A stretch of DNA of 64,000 nucleotides, from contig CALVHA010000007.1 of NCBI GenBank assembly GCA_944327255.1, positions 22,379 to 86,378 on the forward strand, read 5' to 3'. The notes beneath the pieces were generated by a model. The model did no database searches. It was not told the DNA's origin and saw only the letters and a list, made by a program, of their open reading frames with translations. Both the position numbers and the translations under genes were made by a program. Position 1 is the stretch's first letter. Every line of letters begins with the position of its first letter. This DNA comes from Candidatus Gastranaerophilales bacterium (GTDB taxonomy: Bacteria > Cyanobacteriota > Vampirovibrionia > Gastranaerophilales > Gastranaerophilaceae). This document shows positions 8,440 through 18,373 of this stretch, one piece after another.

Positions 8440-8509
8440 GAGGGAAAGAAGAGAAGTTTGAATAATCGCACTCAGTAAAATAGATGAAGGATCAGTCCAA
8501 TATATTTGC

Positions 8510-10075
8510 TTAAGCTTTACGAACTGCAATCTTTTCTGTTTTCTTTTGCAATTTAGATCTTTTTTCTTCCTCAAATCTTTTTTGACTATAACCGTAAACA
8601 GCATATATTAAAAATCCGATTAACAGCCACAACGGGAAATAAATTGAAGACGTTCTCAAAAATTTCATTGAATATATCATCAATCCACCACATGTCAATA
8701 TTCCTAATATCGGGAACAACGGACAGAAAGGCACCTTAAATGGGCGTTCCCTGTTTGGTTCTGTTTTCCTCAGAATCAATACAGCAATACAGATAATTAT
8801 AAAAGATGTAAAAGTTCCAAAATTGCATAACTCAGCGGAAATATTTAAATCCATAAATAAAGAACATACAATAACAACAATTCCAGAAATCCAAGTCAAA
8901 ACATGAGGAGTTCTATATTTTTTATGTATTAATCTCAAAGATTTCGGCAAAAATCTGTCACGGCTCATAGCGTATAATATTCTGGTAGTCCCGAGCTGAT
9001 AAATCAGCAGAACTGAAGTCAAAGCGCAAAGAGCTCCAACAGAAATAAATCCAGCAAGCCAATCCATTCCGATAACTCTCATAGCATGAGCAATAGGAGC
9101 CTGAGTATCAATATGGTTTAACGGCACGGTTCCTGTCAAAACAAGAGCAACACATACGTATAAAATTGTACACAAAATTAAAGTTCCCAGAATTGCAACA
9201 GGCAGATCTCTCTGTGGGTTTTCCGTCTCCTCTGCGGTAGTAGATATTGCATCAAAACCTATGTATGCGAAAAATATCAAAAATGCTCCCATAAAAACAC
9301 CTTCAAAACCGTTAGGAGCAAATGGGGTCCAATTTTCAGGTTTAATATAAAAAGCCCCGAAAATTATAAATGAGAGAATCATAAACATATTTACACCAAC
9401 CATAATACTGGCAAATCTTGTTGATTCTTTTACTCCCTTAATTAAAAGCATTGTGAGAACAAGCACGATAATTATAGCCGGCAAATTTATTGCAAACGGA
9501 ATATGCCCAAATAGAAACGGCATTTTATCATGAACATCTAAACCATATTTATCACAAAAAGAATACATATACCTATAATCGTTTCTTAACCAAATCGGGA
9601 AATTAACAACAAAAGAAGGAAGGATATGCTTAAAACCTTTTAAGAATTGGGTTAAATAACCTGTCCATGCACTTGCTACAGTAATATTTCCTATCGCATA
9701 CTCTAGCATTAATATCCAACCTACCATCCAGGCCATAAATTCACCCATAGTCGCATAGGTATATGTATAAGCACTACCAGCAACTGGAATCATAGCAGCA
9801 ATCTCTGAATAACAAAGAGCCGAAAAAACACAGGCTACAGCCGCCATTACCATTGAAATTATAACGGCAGGACCGGCACCGACATTTTCAGGCCCACCCT
9901 GAATTGCAGTCCCAATAATTGTAAAAATTCCTGTTCCGACAACTGCACCGATACCTATTACTATCAGGTCAAAAACATTCAAAGTCTTTTTTAATTCCGA
10001 TTTTTTACTTGTAGCAATAAGTTCATCCGTACTTCTTCTGGTGAAGGCATTTTTTATTATAGTTTTAATATCCAT
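8510..10075 (-). CDS. APC-family amino acid permease
   Basis: The 521-residue membrane protein has about 12 to 14 hydrophobic segments. It carries the APC hallmark in TM1 (LIVIGIGAVVGTGIFTIIG near residues 36-54) and FFAYIGFDAISTTAEE, as in cationic amino acid/YfnA-type transporters. It should be a proton-coupled amino acid importer or exchanger in the inner membrane. It is about half identical by eye to the next gene, with the same indel pattern, so the two arose by tandem duplication. Its start shares one base with the stop of that gene. The substrate is not predictable from sequence. Confidence 0.92.
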   Translation of the reverse strand: MDIKTIIKNAFTRRSTDELIATSKKSELKKTLNVFDLIVIGIGAVVGTGIFTIIGTAIQGGPENVGAGPAVIISMVMAAVACVFSALCYSEIAAMIPVAGSAYTYTYATMGEFMAWMVGWILMLEYAIGNITVASAWTGYLTQFLKGFKHILPSFVVNFPIWLRNDYRYMYSFCDKYGLDVHDKMPFLFGHIPFAINLPAIIIVLVLTMLLIKGVKESTRFASIMVGVNMFMILSFIIFGAFYIKPENWTPFAPNGFEGVFMGAFLIFFAYIGFDAISTTAEETENPQRDLPVAILGTLILCTILYVCVALVLTGTVPLNHIDTQAPIAHAMRVIGMDWLAGFISVGALCALTSVLLIYQLGTTRILYAMSRDRFLPKSLRLIHKKYRTPHVLTWISGIVVIVCSLFMDLNISAELCNFGTFTSFIIICIAVLILRKTEPNRERPFKVPFCPLFPILGILTCGGLMIYSMKFLRTSSIYFPLWLLIGFLIYAVYGYSQKRFEEEKRSKLQKKTEKIAVRKA

Positions 10076-11673
10076 TATTTCAATAATTCCTGTCTTCTGT
10101 GTTCAACTTTCTCGTAGTGAACTTCATTTTCATACTTTCTATTGCTTCTAAAACCGTAGTTAAAGTATATAATACCGCCCAAACCTAACCAAACAGGGAA
10201 TAACAAAGCGGAAGTTGTAAGCGATTGCATAGAGTATAACATCAACCCCCCACAACAAAGAATACCTAAAGCAGGGAACCATGGAGAAAAAGGTACTTTA
10301 AAAGGTCTTTCTCTGTCAGGATCCGTATGACGGAGAATCAATACCGCAACACATACAACTATAAATGAAGTAAATGTACCAAAATTACAAAGCTCAGTTG
10401 CAACATTCAAATCTAAGGTCATAACACCAATAATTGAAAGTACACCAACAAGCCAAGTTAAAAGATGTGGAGTTTTGTATTTAGGGTGCAAAGCCTGCAA
10501 GGCTTTTGGTATAAAATTATCACGGCTCATTGCATATAAAATTCTGACAGCTGCAAGTTCCATAACAAGAAGTACAGAAGTGAGTCCGGCGAGCGAACCA
10601 ACCGAGATCAAACCAGCAACCCAATCCTGATGGGCAATTTCTGTCATAACGAAAGCCATAGGTGCTTTCAAAAATGCAGCAGGGACCTCCCCTGATGTTG
10701 GATACATACCTGTCATAACAAGAGCCACAAGTACATAAACAACAGTAGCCGCAATCAATGAGCCTATAATACCTATCGGTAAATCTCTTTGAGGATTTTT
10801 ACATTCCTCTGCAACAGTTGCAATAGCATCAAAACCGATATAAGCAAAGAATATCAAAAATGCTCCCATGCAAACGCCTTCCATTCCATTTGGAGCAAAA
10901 GGAACCCAGTTTGCAGGTTTTACATAAAACATACCAACGAGAACAAACAGAGCAATTACTGCAAGTTTAATAAACACCATTATTCCTGCCATTTTTGCTG
11001 AATCCTTTGTTCCTTTAATAAGAACCAGCGTAGATAATATAATAATAGCCGCAGCCGGTAAATTTATACAGAAAGGAATTCCAAAAATTGTAGGAATTGC
11101 AGTATGCGGATCAACACCTGAGGCGATAAGTGTTTTAGTAGCGGAACCAATATCACTTACAAGCCAGATCGGAGGATTTGATATAAAGTGAGGCAAAATA
11201 TTAGAAAAACCTCTTAAAAATTGCATTAAATGATTTGACCAGGAAGAAGCGACAACAATAAAACCTATCGCATATTCCAGCATCAAAACCCATCCTACCA
11301 TCCAGGCTGCAAATTCGCCCAATGTTGCAAAAGTGTAAGTATATGCACCACCAGCAACGGGGATCATGGCCGCAAATTCACAATAACATAATGCGGAAAA
11401 GACACAAGCAAATGCAGCTATAATCATTGAAACTGCAAGAGCAGGACCTGCACCGACACTTTCAGGCCCGCCGGCTGCTGCAATACCAACAACCGCAAAA
11501 ATACCCGCACCAATAATTGCGCCGATACCAAGAATAATTAAATCCCAAACGCCAAGCGTTTTTTCTAAACCTTCGGTTTTTGCATCCTCAAGCATTGCAT
11601 CAGGATTTTTTACCTGAGTAATTCTACGCAAAAAATTCTTACTAAAAGTAGGGTGATGAAATTTTTTAGCCAT
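10075..11673 (-). CDS. APC-family amino acid permease (tandem paralogue)
   Basis: The 532-residue paralogue of the gene at 8510 has TM1 motif LGIGAIIGAGIFAVVGIAAA and the same FFAYIGFDAIATVAEE box. The C-terminal tail is longer and charged. It lies 15 bases downstream of glyQ and overlaps the next permease by one base, so glyQ and both permeases look like one operon. The context hints at a small neutral amino acid, but that is inference only. The two copies differ most in the periplasmic loops, which would fit diverged substrate specificity. Confidence 0.92.
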   Translation of the reverse strand: MAKKFHHPTFSKNFLRRITQVKNPDAMLEDAKTEGLEKTLGVWDLIILGIGAIIGAGIFAVVGIAAAGGPESVGAGPALAVSMIIAAFACVFSALCYCEFAAMIPVAGGAYTYTFATLGEFAAWMVGWVLMLEYAIGFIVVASSWSNHLMQFLRGFSNILPHFISNPPIWLVSDIGSATKTLIASGVDPHTAIPTIFGIPFCINLPAAAIIILSTLVLIKGTKDSAKMAGIMVFIKLAVIALFVLVGMFYVKPANWVPFAPNGMEGVCMGAFLIFFAYIGFDAIATVAEECKNPQRDLPIGIIGSLIAATVVYVLVALVMTGMYPTSGEVPAAFLKAPMAFVMTEIAHQDWVAGLISVGSLAGLTSVLLVMELAAVRILYAMSRDNFIPKALQALHPKYKTPHLLTWLVGVLSIIGVMTLDLNVATELCNFGTFTSFIVVCVAVLILRHTDPDRERPFKVPFSPWFPALGILCCGGLMLYSMQSLTTSALLFPVWLGLGGIIYFNYGFRSNRKYENEVHYEKVEHRRQELLK

Positions 11674-11688
11674 TTATATTCCTTCTGT

Positions 11689-12561
11689 TTACTTGCAAAG
11701 AGGAAATCCCAATTCCTCTCTTTGGGCTACATACAATTTGGCAACTGCAGAAGCCATTGTTCTTACTCTGTTTATAAAATTAATCCTTTCATCTTTACTG
11801 ATGACACCGCGTGCATCAAGAAGATTAAAAGTATGGGAACATTTTAAGACGTAATCATACGCCGGCAAAACAAGTTTTGCATTAATACAATTATCAACTT
11901 CTTTTTGATACAAATCAAACATTGTAAACAATGATTTTGCATCAGAAATTTCAAAGTTATATTTAGATTGTTCTATTTCATTTTGTAAGTATATATCACC
12001 GTATTTTAAAGTATCGTTCCACATAATATCATAGACGGACTCTTTATTCTGCAAATACATAGCAATACGCTCAAGTCCGTATGTCAATTCCAGAGCAACA
12101 GGCTTAACTTCCAATCCGCCTACCTGTTGGAAATAAGTAAATTGTGTAATTTCCATCCCATCAAGCCAAACTTCCCACCCGACACCTGCGGCACCAAGAG
12201 TAGGTGATTCCCAGTTATCTTCAACAAAACGAACATCATGCTCTTTTAAATTTATCCCCATGGCTTCCAAACTTTTTAAATAAAGTTCTTGAGCATTATC
12301 CGGAGACGGCTTTAAAATAACCTGAAATTGATAATAATGTCCCAAACGATTAGGATTTTCCCCATATCTTGCATCCGTCGGACGTCTACAAGGCTCTATC
12401 ATTGCAGTATTCCATGGTTCAGGTCCCAATGCTCTCAAAAAAGTTGCAGGGTTCATTGTTGAAGCACCTTTTTCTATATCATAAGGCTGTTGGATTATAC
12501 ATCCATAGTCAGACCAAAATTTTTGTAAATTAAAAACCAGTTTTTGAAAATTTAACACCAT
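11689..12561 (-). CDS. glyQ: Glycyl-tRNA synthetase alpha subunit
   Basis: The 290-residue protein is the catalytic alpha chain of the bacterial (alpha-beta)2 glycyl-tRNA synthetase. It shows [40 protein letters not shown] and the class II core GYENP-type motif [38 protein letters not shown] binds glycine and adenylate. The beta subunit (glyS) is not next to it, unlike in many genomes where glyQ and glyS are adjacent. Two amino acid permeases follow on the same strand. No T-box leader was seen upstream. Confidence 0.96.
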   Translation of the reverse strand: MVLNFQKLVFNLQKFWSDYGCIIQQPYDIEKGASTMNPATFLRALGPEPWNTAMIEPCRRPTDARYGENPNRLGHYYQFQVILKPSPDNAQELYLKSLEAMGINLKEHDVRFVEDNWESPTLGAAGVGWEVWLDGMEITQFTYFQQVGGLEVKPVALELTYGLERIAMYLQNKESVYDIMWNDTLKYGDIYLQNEIEQSKYNFEISDAKSLFTMFDLYQKEVDNCINAKLVLPAYDYVLKCSHTFNLLDARGVISKDERINFINRVRTMASAVAKLYVAQREELGFPLCK

Positions 12562-12678
12562 AACTTATTCCAATATTGTACTTTATACACTAGTTCGACC
12601 ATAATAAAACCAAAACAACTAAATTGCAAGGAAAATTACATAAATCTTAACTTAACGAAATATAAGATTATGAAAAGC

Positions 12679-12707
12679 TTGATTATAATTGGGGTTAGAT
12701 GTTTAAT
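12679..12707 (+). promoter_or_regulatory. Candidate promoter of the P-loop kinase
   Basis: TTGATT (12679-12684), 17 bases, TTTAAT (12702-12707), followed by AAGGAG at 12722-12727 in front of the ATG at 12735. Confidence 0.45.
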
Positions 12708-12734
12708 ATATTTATATAAAATAAGGAGATAAAG

Positions 12735-13256
12735 ATGGCTGATAAGATTATAATTTTTTCCGGGAAGCAATACTCTGGCAAGGATACAGCAGCAAAAATA
12801 ATGCTTGAAGAAATGCCTGAATACAGAAGATGCGCTATGGGAGATATCATTAAATTAACCTATGGAAAAGAAAAAGGATTAACATATGAAGAAATAGAAA
12901 AAAACAAAGCAAACTATCGACAGGACTTAATTAATCTAGGGAACTGGGGACGGGCACAAGATCCTGATTACTGGTTAAAAAAAATCATAGAACAGGATGG
13001 AAATATTATTGTAACTGATGTTCGGGTACAACACGAGTATGAAGTTTTTAAAAACGCAGGAGCAATTTCGATACGTGTGGAAGCCTCACGGGAGAATAGA
13101 ATTAAACGTGGAGGAGAACTTATAGGAGAAAACGATGTAACCGAAACAGGATTAGATGATGTTACAGACTGGGATTATATTATAGATAATAATTCTGATT
13201 ATGAATATTTAAAACAGCAAGTTGAAAAAATAATCTTAAAATTAAAAACTAAATAA
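12735..13256 (+). CDS. P-loop NMP-type kinase, PMVK/dNMP-kinase-like
   Basis: The 173-residue protein has a P-loop FSGKQYSGKD at residues 8-17. A lid-like Arg-rich segment (RVEASRENRIKRGG) and the C-terminal ETGLDDVTDWDYIIDNN follow. Motif order and the ETGLD...DWDYIIDN ending resemble animal-type phosphomevalonate kinase and phage-type deoxynucleoside monophosphate kinases. The fold assignment is firm; the substrate is not. A nucleoside monophosphate or phosphomevalonate are the main options. AAGGAG 8 bases upstream fixes the start. It is transcribed alone, convergent with miaA. Confidence 0.75.
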   Translation: MADKIIIFSGKQYSGKDTAAKIMLEEMPEYRRCAMGDIIKLTYGKEKGLTYEEIEKNKANYRQDLINLGNWGRAQDPDYWLKKIIEQDGNIIVTDVRVQHEYEVFKNAGAISIRVEASRENRIKRGGELIGENDVTETGLDDVTDWDYIIDNNSDYEYLKQQVEKIILKLKTK

Positions 13257-13290
13257 AAACTCAAAAACAAGAATGTTAATAGCTGTGTAA

Positions 13291-14190
13291 CTATTTTTTT
13301 AACGGTTCAGGATAACAATCCCATTTTATCAATGTATTTTTTCTAAACCAGGTTAATTGCCGCTTGGCATATCGCCTTGTATTTTGTTTTAATCTTTCTA
13401 TTGCCTCACTAAATGTAGAAACACCATCCAAATATGATATTATTTCCTGATAACCGATTGTGTATAACAAATTAGGGATTCGTCCATGATATTTTAATAG
13501 CTTCTGAGTTTCTTCTACCATACCATCTTCAATCATTTTTTCCACACGATTATTAATCCTTGTATACAGAATTTCTCTCGGAAAATTTCTGCCAATCCAT
13601 TCGACTTCAAACTCATTTTCACTCCCGATTCCACGGACCTCACTCAAAGGCCTACCAGAAATTTCTACAATTTCAATTGCTCGAATAAGTTTTTTTCTGT
13701 CATTAGGTTCAATTGTTTGTGCCCCATCTTTATCAAGTTCCATAAGTCTAGAGTATAAATCTTCAACAGGAAGCTCTTTTAAACGTTCCCTGAGGTCATA
13801 ATCTGGTTCAACTTGAGGCATAATATAATTTTCCAGAAGAAGTCTGAAATATAATCCGGTACCTCCAACAACAATCGGAGTTTTTCCACGCTCTAAAATT
13901 TCATAAATACATTTTTTTGCAGCCTGCGCATAAAGCCCGCCGGAATATTCAATCTCCGGTTCTACAATATCCATCATATGATGAGGAATTCCATCTTGCT
14001 CTTCTATAGTAGGTTTTGCACAGGTTATGTCAAACCCCTTATATACAAGTCGGGAATCAGCAGAAATAATCTCCCCATCAATTTTTTTTGCAAGTTCTAT
14101 CGAATAAGCAGTCTTACCGCTAGCGGTTGCTCCAACTATCGCTATCACTTTGGGTTTCGATTTCTTCAGGTTTGTTAAACTCTTCGTCAT
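13291..14190 (-). CDS. miaA: tRNA dimethylallyltransferase
   Basis: The 299-residue protein has P-loop GATASGKTAYS near residues 20-30, then ISADSRLVYKGFDITCAKP and GGTGLYFRLLLENY, all MiaA signatures. The C-terminal RRYAKRQLTWFRK is the tRNA-contact region. It transfers a dimethylallyl group to A37 of tRNAs reading UNN codons. As drawn from the first ATG it overlaps the upstream membrane-protein gene by 71 bases. A GTG near 14150, just before the IAIVGATASGKT strand, would shorten the overlap; the N-terminal KSLTNLKKSKPK leader is dispensable for the fold. Confidence 0.95.
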   Translation of the reverse strand: MTKSLTNLKKSKPKVIAIVGATASGKTAYSIELAKKIDGEIISADSRLVYKGFDITCAKPTIEEQDGIPHHMMDIVEPEIEYSGGLYAQAAKKCIYEILERGKTPIVVGGTGLYFRLLLENYIMPQVEPDYDLRERLKELPVEDLYSRLMELDKDGAQTIEPNDRKKLIRAIEIVEISGRPLSEVRGIGSENEFEVEWIGRNFPREILYTRINNRVEKMIEDGMVEETQKLLKYHGRIPNLLYTIGYQEIISYLDGVSTFSEAIERLKQNTRRYAKRQLTWFRKNTLIKWDCYPEPLKK

Positions 14191-14992
14191 AGTATGAAAA
14201 TATTAACACAATAACATAAACAATAAAATAGAAATATATAATTGTCATTATCATATAAGCAATCGGGTGCAAAAATGCAAAAGTACTTAAAAATGATATG
14301 GATATATTTAAAAAGTTTATATAAATAAATAGTAACAAAGATTTACCAAATTTTACAAACAATTTATATATAGACGTAAATAACGCTATAATAGGATTTT
14401 TGTCTCTATAAATAATTTCCGGCATCCAAAGCATAATAAAAAACAAAAATAGGGATGTAGTACAGGCAAAACAAAAATTCAACTTTAATAAAGCTCCAAG
14501 CTGTTCCGGAGAAAGAGAATTAAAAAAATTAATCAGTTCCTGCGAAGAATTAATTACAGTATTCATTTGAGACATACTAAAATTTATTTCTCTAATAAAA
14601 GGAAGACTTATATGATAAGTTATAACACTTACAAGTAAAACACCCAAAATAAACATCACTGACACAATTATATATGTTAGAAAATATTTTCCTATACCAA
14701 CAGGAAATGCCTGAATAAGATTTAGAGACTCGCTTGCCTTATCTTTATCCAATATAAAATTTTTTTTGGAAAATTCAACACACTTTTTCGCCATATAAAA
14801 CCAGCCGGAACAAAAAGCACTTGTCATAAACAGGATAGTTACAGCTGACAGAATAAATTCCGGAATAGTATCTACAACTTCTTTTGAATACATAATATAT
14901 AAGGAAATAAGCCACATGAATAATACAAGAGGCGTTGCAAGGATTATTCCTTCATTTGTAGCTCTAAAACTATCGCGAAAAAGTTTAAACAT
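14120..14992 (-). CDS. Polytopic membrane protein, unknown function
   Basis: The 290-residue protein has about six hydrophobic segments (for example LATPLVLFMWLISLYIMY near residues 18-35 and MIMTIIYFYFIVYVIVLIF near 246-264). It resembles DUF975/DUF4013-type membrane proteins in general layout, but I see no diagnostic motif. The C-terminus ends in acidic, Ser-rich ETQSDSDSWSNR, and that stretch is coded over the start of miaA. It lies between miaA and the CoA-dehydratase-activase-like gene on the same strand, with 42 bases between. A role cannot be assigned. Confidence 0.75.
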   Translation of the reverse strand: MFKLFRDSFRATNEGIILATPLVLFMWLISLYIMYSKEVVDTIPEFILSAVTILFMTSAFCSGWFYMAKKCVEFSKKNFILDKDKASESLNLIQAFPVGIGKYFLTYIIVSVMFILGVLLVSVITYHISLPFIREINFSMSQMNTVINSSQELINFFNSLSPEQLGALLKLNFCFACTTSLFLFFIMLWMPEIIYRDKNPIIALFTSIYKLFVKFGKSLLLFIYINFLNISISFLSTFAFLHPIAYMIMTIIYFYFIVYVIVLIFSYYDEEFNKPEEIETQSDSDSWSNR

Positions 14993-15034
14993 AATTACAT
15001 TTTTCCTTAATTAAAATTTTTTTAATCCAATACA

Positions 15035-16183
15035 TTACTTAATAGTTTCTGCTTGTTTTTTATTTTGAACAGCAAGCTTTCTTTTCCTTCTACGCATAAG
15101 ATCAACAAAAGCTTCAAGACGTGTCAAATAACCAGCCTTTCCTGTCTGTTCGTCCATAATCAAAGGTAGAATAGGTACTTCACAATTTTCTCTCATTGCT
15201 GGGAAGATATTCTGAGACATAATCTCAGGCATACATGTAAAAGGACTAATATGGATAATTCCATCAATACCCCTTTCCTCAGCATAAGCAACATCTGAAA
15301 CACTTTCCAGAGCGTCTCCTCCTATATCACGCATAAGATAAGGTTTTGCCAGACGATTTGCCCTTTGGAGGTGTGTTTCACCTTTTTTAAAAATTTTAGG
15401 AATAATAGCATCCTTTAAAAAGCCACTTACAGTAAGACTCTTTCTTGTTTCAACTCCCATCTTACCAAGTTCTTTTACAATATCTTGATTTGAAAATCTG
15501 TCACAAACAAGATAAATTTCACCGGTAATATCTACATGTAAAACTTCTCTGTTTTCATCCAGTTTAACCTTATCCATTTCTGCAAAAGCCAAATTTTTAG
15601 CTCTGTTCATCTGGCGCGTATTCATTGCTTCATCTACTATCTTTAACGCCTTTTTAAAAGCTTTCTCGGAATCTCCATACACAACTTCTCTTGCACGACA
15701 ATAAGATAATTTTGCCTGTAAATCATCTAGCAAAAACACTTTTCTTATAGCCAGTATAATAGCTTTTGTAAAAAGGACATAATCCTTTTTACCGCTAACC
15801 TTAACAAGAAAGTCATAAAGACCTTTAATGCCATCATATAAAGTCAACTCAAGATAATTCGCTTTATACCCCATATCATGCAAAGCATTATTAATACAAG
15901 CGCCATATTCTCCTAAGCGGCAACAGCCTGGAGAAGCAATCATTGCAACATAATCTGCACCGCCTTCAATTGCTTCTATAAAGTTTCCCAAAATAAGTTT
16001 ATAAGGAAGACAAATAGCCTCCGGTGAATTTTTGGTTCCCAAAGATAATGTCTTTTTACTTGTATATGGAGGAATAAAAGGTTCAACTCCAATCTTTCTC
16101 AATGCTGCCGACCAAGCTATATATATATTTCCCATATGAGGAAATGCTACTTTTATTTTCTTTTTATCGTTTGTCATATTCAA
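15035..16183 (-). CDS. Acyl-CoA dehydratase activase-related protein
   Basis: The 382-residue protein matches the family of proteins related to 2-hydroxyacyl-CoA dehydratases and their activases (COG3581-like). It shows a Rossmann-like start IKVAFPHMGNIYIAW, then CLPYKLILGNF and PGCCRLGEYGACINN, and near the C-terminus ISPFTCMPEIM. The conserved Cys residues probably hold a [4Fe-4S] cluster. No 2-hydroxyglutaryl-CoA dehydratase subunit or classical ATPase activase (HgdC type) is adjacent. It lies 14 bases after gcvPB, in the order sigma factor, gcvPB, this gene. The reaction is unknown. Confidence 0.75.
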   Translation of the reverse strand: MNMTNDKKKIKVAFPHMGNIYIAWSAALRKIGVEPFIPPYTSKKTLSLGTKNSPEAICLPYKLILGNFIEAIEGGADYVAMIASPGCCRLGEYGACINNALHDMGYKANYLELTLYDGIKGLYDFLVKVSGKKDYVLFTKAIILAIRKVFLLDDLQAKLSYCRAREVVYGDSEKAFKKALKIVDEAMNTRQMNRAKNLAFAEMDKVKLDENREVLHVDITGEIYLVCDRFSNQDIVKELGKMGVETRKSLTVSGFLKDAIIPKIFKKGETHLQRANRLAKPYLMRDIGGDALESVSDVAYAEERGIDGIIHISPFTCMPEIMSQNIFPAMRENCEVPILPLIMDEQTGKAGYLTRLEAFVDLMRRRKRKLAVQNKKQAETIK

Positions 16184-16197
16184 TTTCTCTTTATTAA

Positions 16198-17619
16198 TTA
16201 CAAGGTAAATTTCAAATCTGGATGGCGTGCGGCAAGAGTTTCATCCACTCGTTTTACGGGTGTAGAATGAGGTGCTGACAAAACCTTCTCAGGCTCTTCT
16301 TCAACTTCTTTTGAAATCTGAATCATAGTGTCAACAAACTCATCCAATTTCTCTTTTGTTTCCGACTCTGTAGGTTCTATCATTATTGCCTCATGAACAA
16401 TAAGTGGGAAATAAACAGTCGGCGGATGAGCATTTCCATCCATTAAACGCTTTGCAATATTTAAAGTTGAAACACCGAATTGTTTTTGCCTATCGCCAGA
16501 TAAAACAAATTCATGCATACACGGTTCATCATAAGGTAAATCGTAATACTTTTTTAGTTTTTCTTTCAAATAATTAGCATTTAAAACAGCGTTTTCGCTC
16601 GCCTCTTTAAGATTATTACCCATCATAAGGATATAGGCATAAGCCCTTACGAGCACGCCAAAATTCCCATAAAAAGACTTAACCGCACCTATAGAATTCT
16701 TTATATTATAATTTCTATAATACTTTTGTCCGTCAAAATCTATAACAGGTACAGGCAAAAAGTCTTTTAATTTTTCAACAACACCGACAGGTCCTGCTCC
16801 AGGCCCACCACCTCCATGAGGGGTTGCGAAAGTTTTGTGCAAATTTAAATGAACAACATCAAACCCCATAAGTTTAGGATTTGTATATCCCATAATTGCG
16901 TTATAATTTGCACCGTCATAATATAGAAGCGAACCATTATCATGCATCAACTTTGAAATTTCAAGGACATTTTCTTCGTACAAACCAAGAGTATTTGGAT
17001 TTGTCATCATAATAGCAGCAACGTCTTTATCTAAAAGCCGTTTTAAATCTACCATATCAACCTGTCCTCTATTATCAGATTTAACTGAAACAATCTCAAA
17101 GCCACACATATGAGCGCTTGCAGGATTTGTGCCGTGTGCAGAATCAGGTATTAAAACTTTTTTTCTGTTATCATTTATACTCTCAAAGTATTTTTTTATA
17201 ACCATCATACCTGTAAGTTCACCATGAGCCCCTGCAGCAGGCTGGAGAGTAACTGCCTCCATGCCTGTAATCTTCTTTAACGCCTCCTGCAAATTGTACA
17301 TTAGTTTCAATGCACCCTGAGCGTGTTCATCAGCCAAAAGAGGATGTAAATTTGTATGTCCTTCAAGAGATGCAAGAAGTTCATTAACCTTAGGGTTATA
17401 TTTCATTGTACATGAACCGAGAGGATAAAAACCTTTTTCAATACAGAAATTTCTGTCAGAAAGTTCCTTATAATGTCTCATAACTTCCAGTTCACCAACT
17501 TGTGGAAGTCCACATTTTTCAGTTCTCAAAAAAGAGCTTTTCAAAAAGCTCAAATCTTCAATTTCATTTGTTAAACTAATCCCCTCAGTGTTATTACTTT
17601 TTTCAAAAATTGTTTTCAT
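16198..17619 (-). CDS. gcvPB: Glycine dehydrogenase (decarboxylating) subunit 2
   Basis: The 473-residue protein is the C-terminal half of glycine cleavage P-protein in its split form. It shows [13 protein letters not shown] near residues 64-76, [18 protein letters not shown] and the PLP-binding [20 protein letters not shown] with Lys262. It decarboxylates glycine together with subunit 1 (GcvPA) and passes the aminomethyl group to lipoyl-GcvH. GcvPA, GcvH and GcvT are not in this window. Its ATG shares a base with the stop of the sigma factor upstream, so the two are translationally coupled, which is an unusual pairing. Confidence 0.95.
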   Translation of the reverse strand: MKTIFEKSNNTEGISLTNEIEDLSFLKSSFLRTEKCGLPQVGELEVMRHYKELSDRNFCIEKGFYPLGSCTMKYNPKVNELLASLEGHTNLHPLLADEHAQGALKLMYNLQEALKKITGMEAVTLQPAAGAHGELTGMMVIKKYFESINDNRKKVLIPDSAHGTNPASAHMCGFEIVSVKSDNRGQVDMVDLKRLLDKDVAAIMMTNPNTLGLYEENVLEISKLMHDNGSLLYYDGANYNAIMGYTNPKLMGFDVVHLNLHKTFATPHGGGGPGAGPVGVVEKLKDFLPVPVIDFDGQKYYRNYNIKNSIGAVKSFYGNFGVLVRAYAYILMMGNNLKEASENAVLNANYLKEKLKKYYDLPYDEPCMHEFVLSGDRQKQFGVSTLNIAKRLMDGNAHPPTVYFPLIVHEAIMIEPTESETKEKLDEFVDTMIQISKEVEEEPEKVLSAPHSTPVKRVDETLAARHPDLKFTL

Positions 17620-18236
17620 TAAATAACCCCGCGTTTTTTCAAATCTTTTTTAACCTTATCTAACCCCGCCTGAATAATTCTTGAAATTCTTGATTGAGAG
17701 ATATCAAATTCCTCAGAAATTTCTCTCAGCTTTTTCTCTTTAAAAAACTTATATTCTATTAACTCTCGTTCCCGTTTAGGCAAACGCTTAATAGCTTCAA
17801 CGATTTCAGCTTTAAGTTCCAAAAACTCAACAGCCTCATCAGGAGTCTTCTCTTCAGCTTTAATCTGAGTAGGAACCTCAGAATCCTGCATTTCATCAAT
17901 AGAAAGTATTGTCTTATATACTTCACACCTTACTTCCTGACTATCACTTTCTGCTTCAGCCTCCGCACGCTGCCTGCGATTTTTTAGAGAATACCACTTA
18001 TACCGTCGTCTAACTTCATTTCTGATAGCCCATTTTATCGCAGTTGAGAGGTATGTATTATTATAATGCTCCGGAGGATTTGCTTTAAACAGAATATATA
18101 AAGTATGATTGCCAATATTTATAAGTTCCGGAAGCTCAACAAGGTGGGATACAGAGAACTTTTGATATTCCACTTTTGCAATTGTTTCTATTAAATTTTT
18201 ATAATCCCTAAGATTTACCTTTTCACCGGCCGGCAT
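17619..18236 (-). CDS. Sigma-70 family sigma factor
   Basis: The 205-residue protein has a region-2-like N-terminal half ([21 protein letters not shown] near residues 64-84) and region 4 at the C-terminus ([18 protein letters not shown], then the helix-turn-helix [19 protein letters not shown] near 172-190). A charged linker rich in Glu and Arg separates them. It lacks region 1.1, so it is an alternative, not the primary, sigma factor. It is divergent from the universal stress protein gene at 18374 and directly coupled to gcvPB. No anti-sigma gene was seen beside it. Confidence 0.85.
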   Translation of the reverse strand: MPAGEKVNLRDYKNLIETIAKVEYQKFSVSHLVELPELINIGNHTLYILFKANPPEHYNNTYLSTAIKWAIRNEVRRRYKWYSLKNRRQRAEAEAESDSQEVRCEVYKTILSIDEMQDSEVPTQIKAEEKTPDEAVEFLELKAEIVEAIKRLPKRERELIEYKFFKEKKLREISEEFDISQSRISRIIQAGLDKVKKDLKKRGVI

Positions 18237-18373
18237 ACTATAACATCCAATTCTGTATAATTACCTATCTGCATTTATATCTTATCAGAAAAAAAAATAG
18301 ATGACCAGATAATGTAATTTTGCTTAACATAAGTTAAATTTGTCGTGAAAAAATAACGAAAGGGTATATACAA

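Noticed and set aside
12562..12734. T-box leader for glyQ
   Set aside because: No long structured leader, specifier loop or T-box sequence is visible in the short gap.
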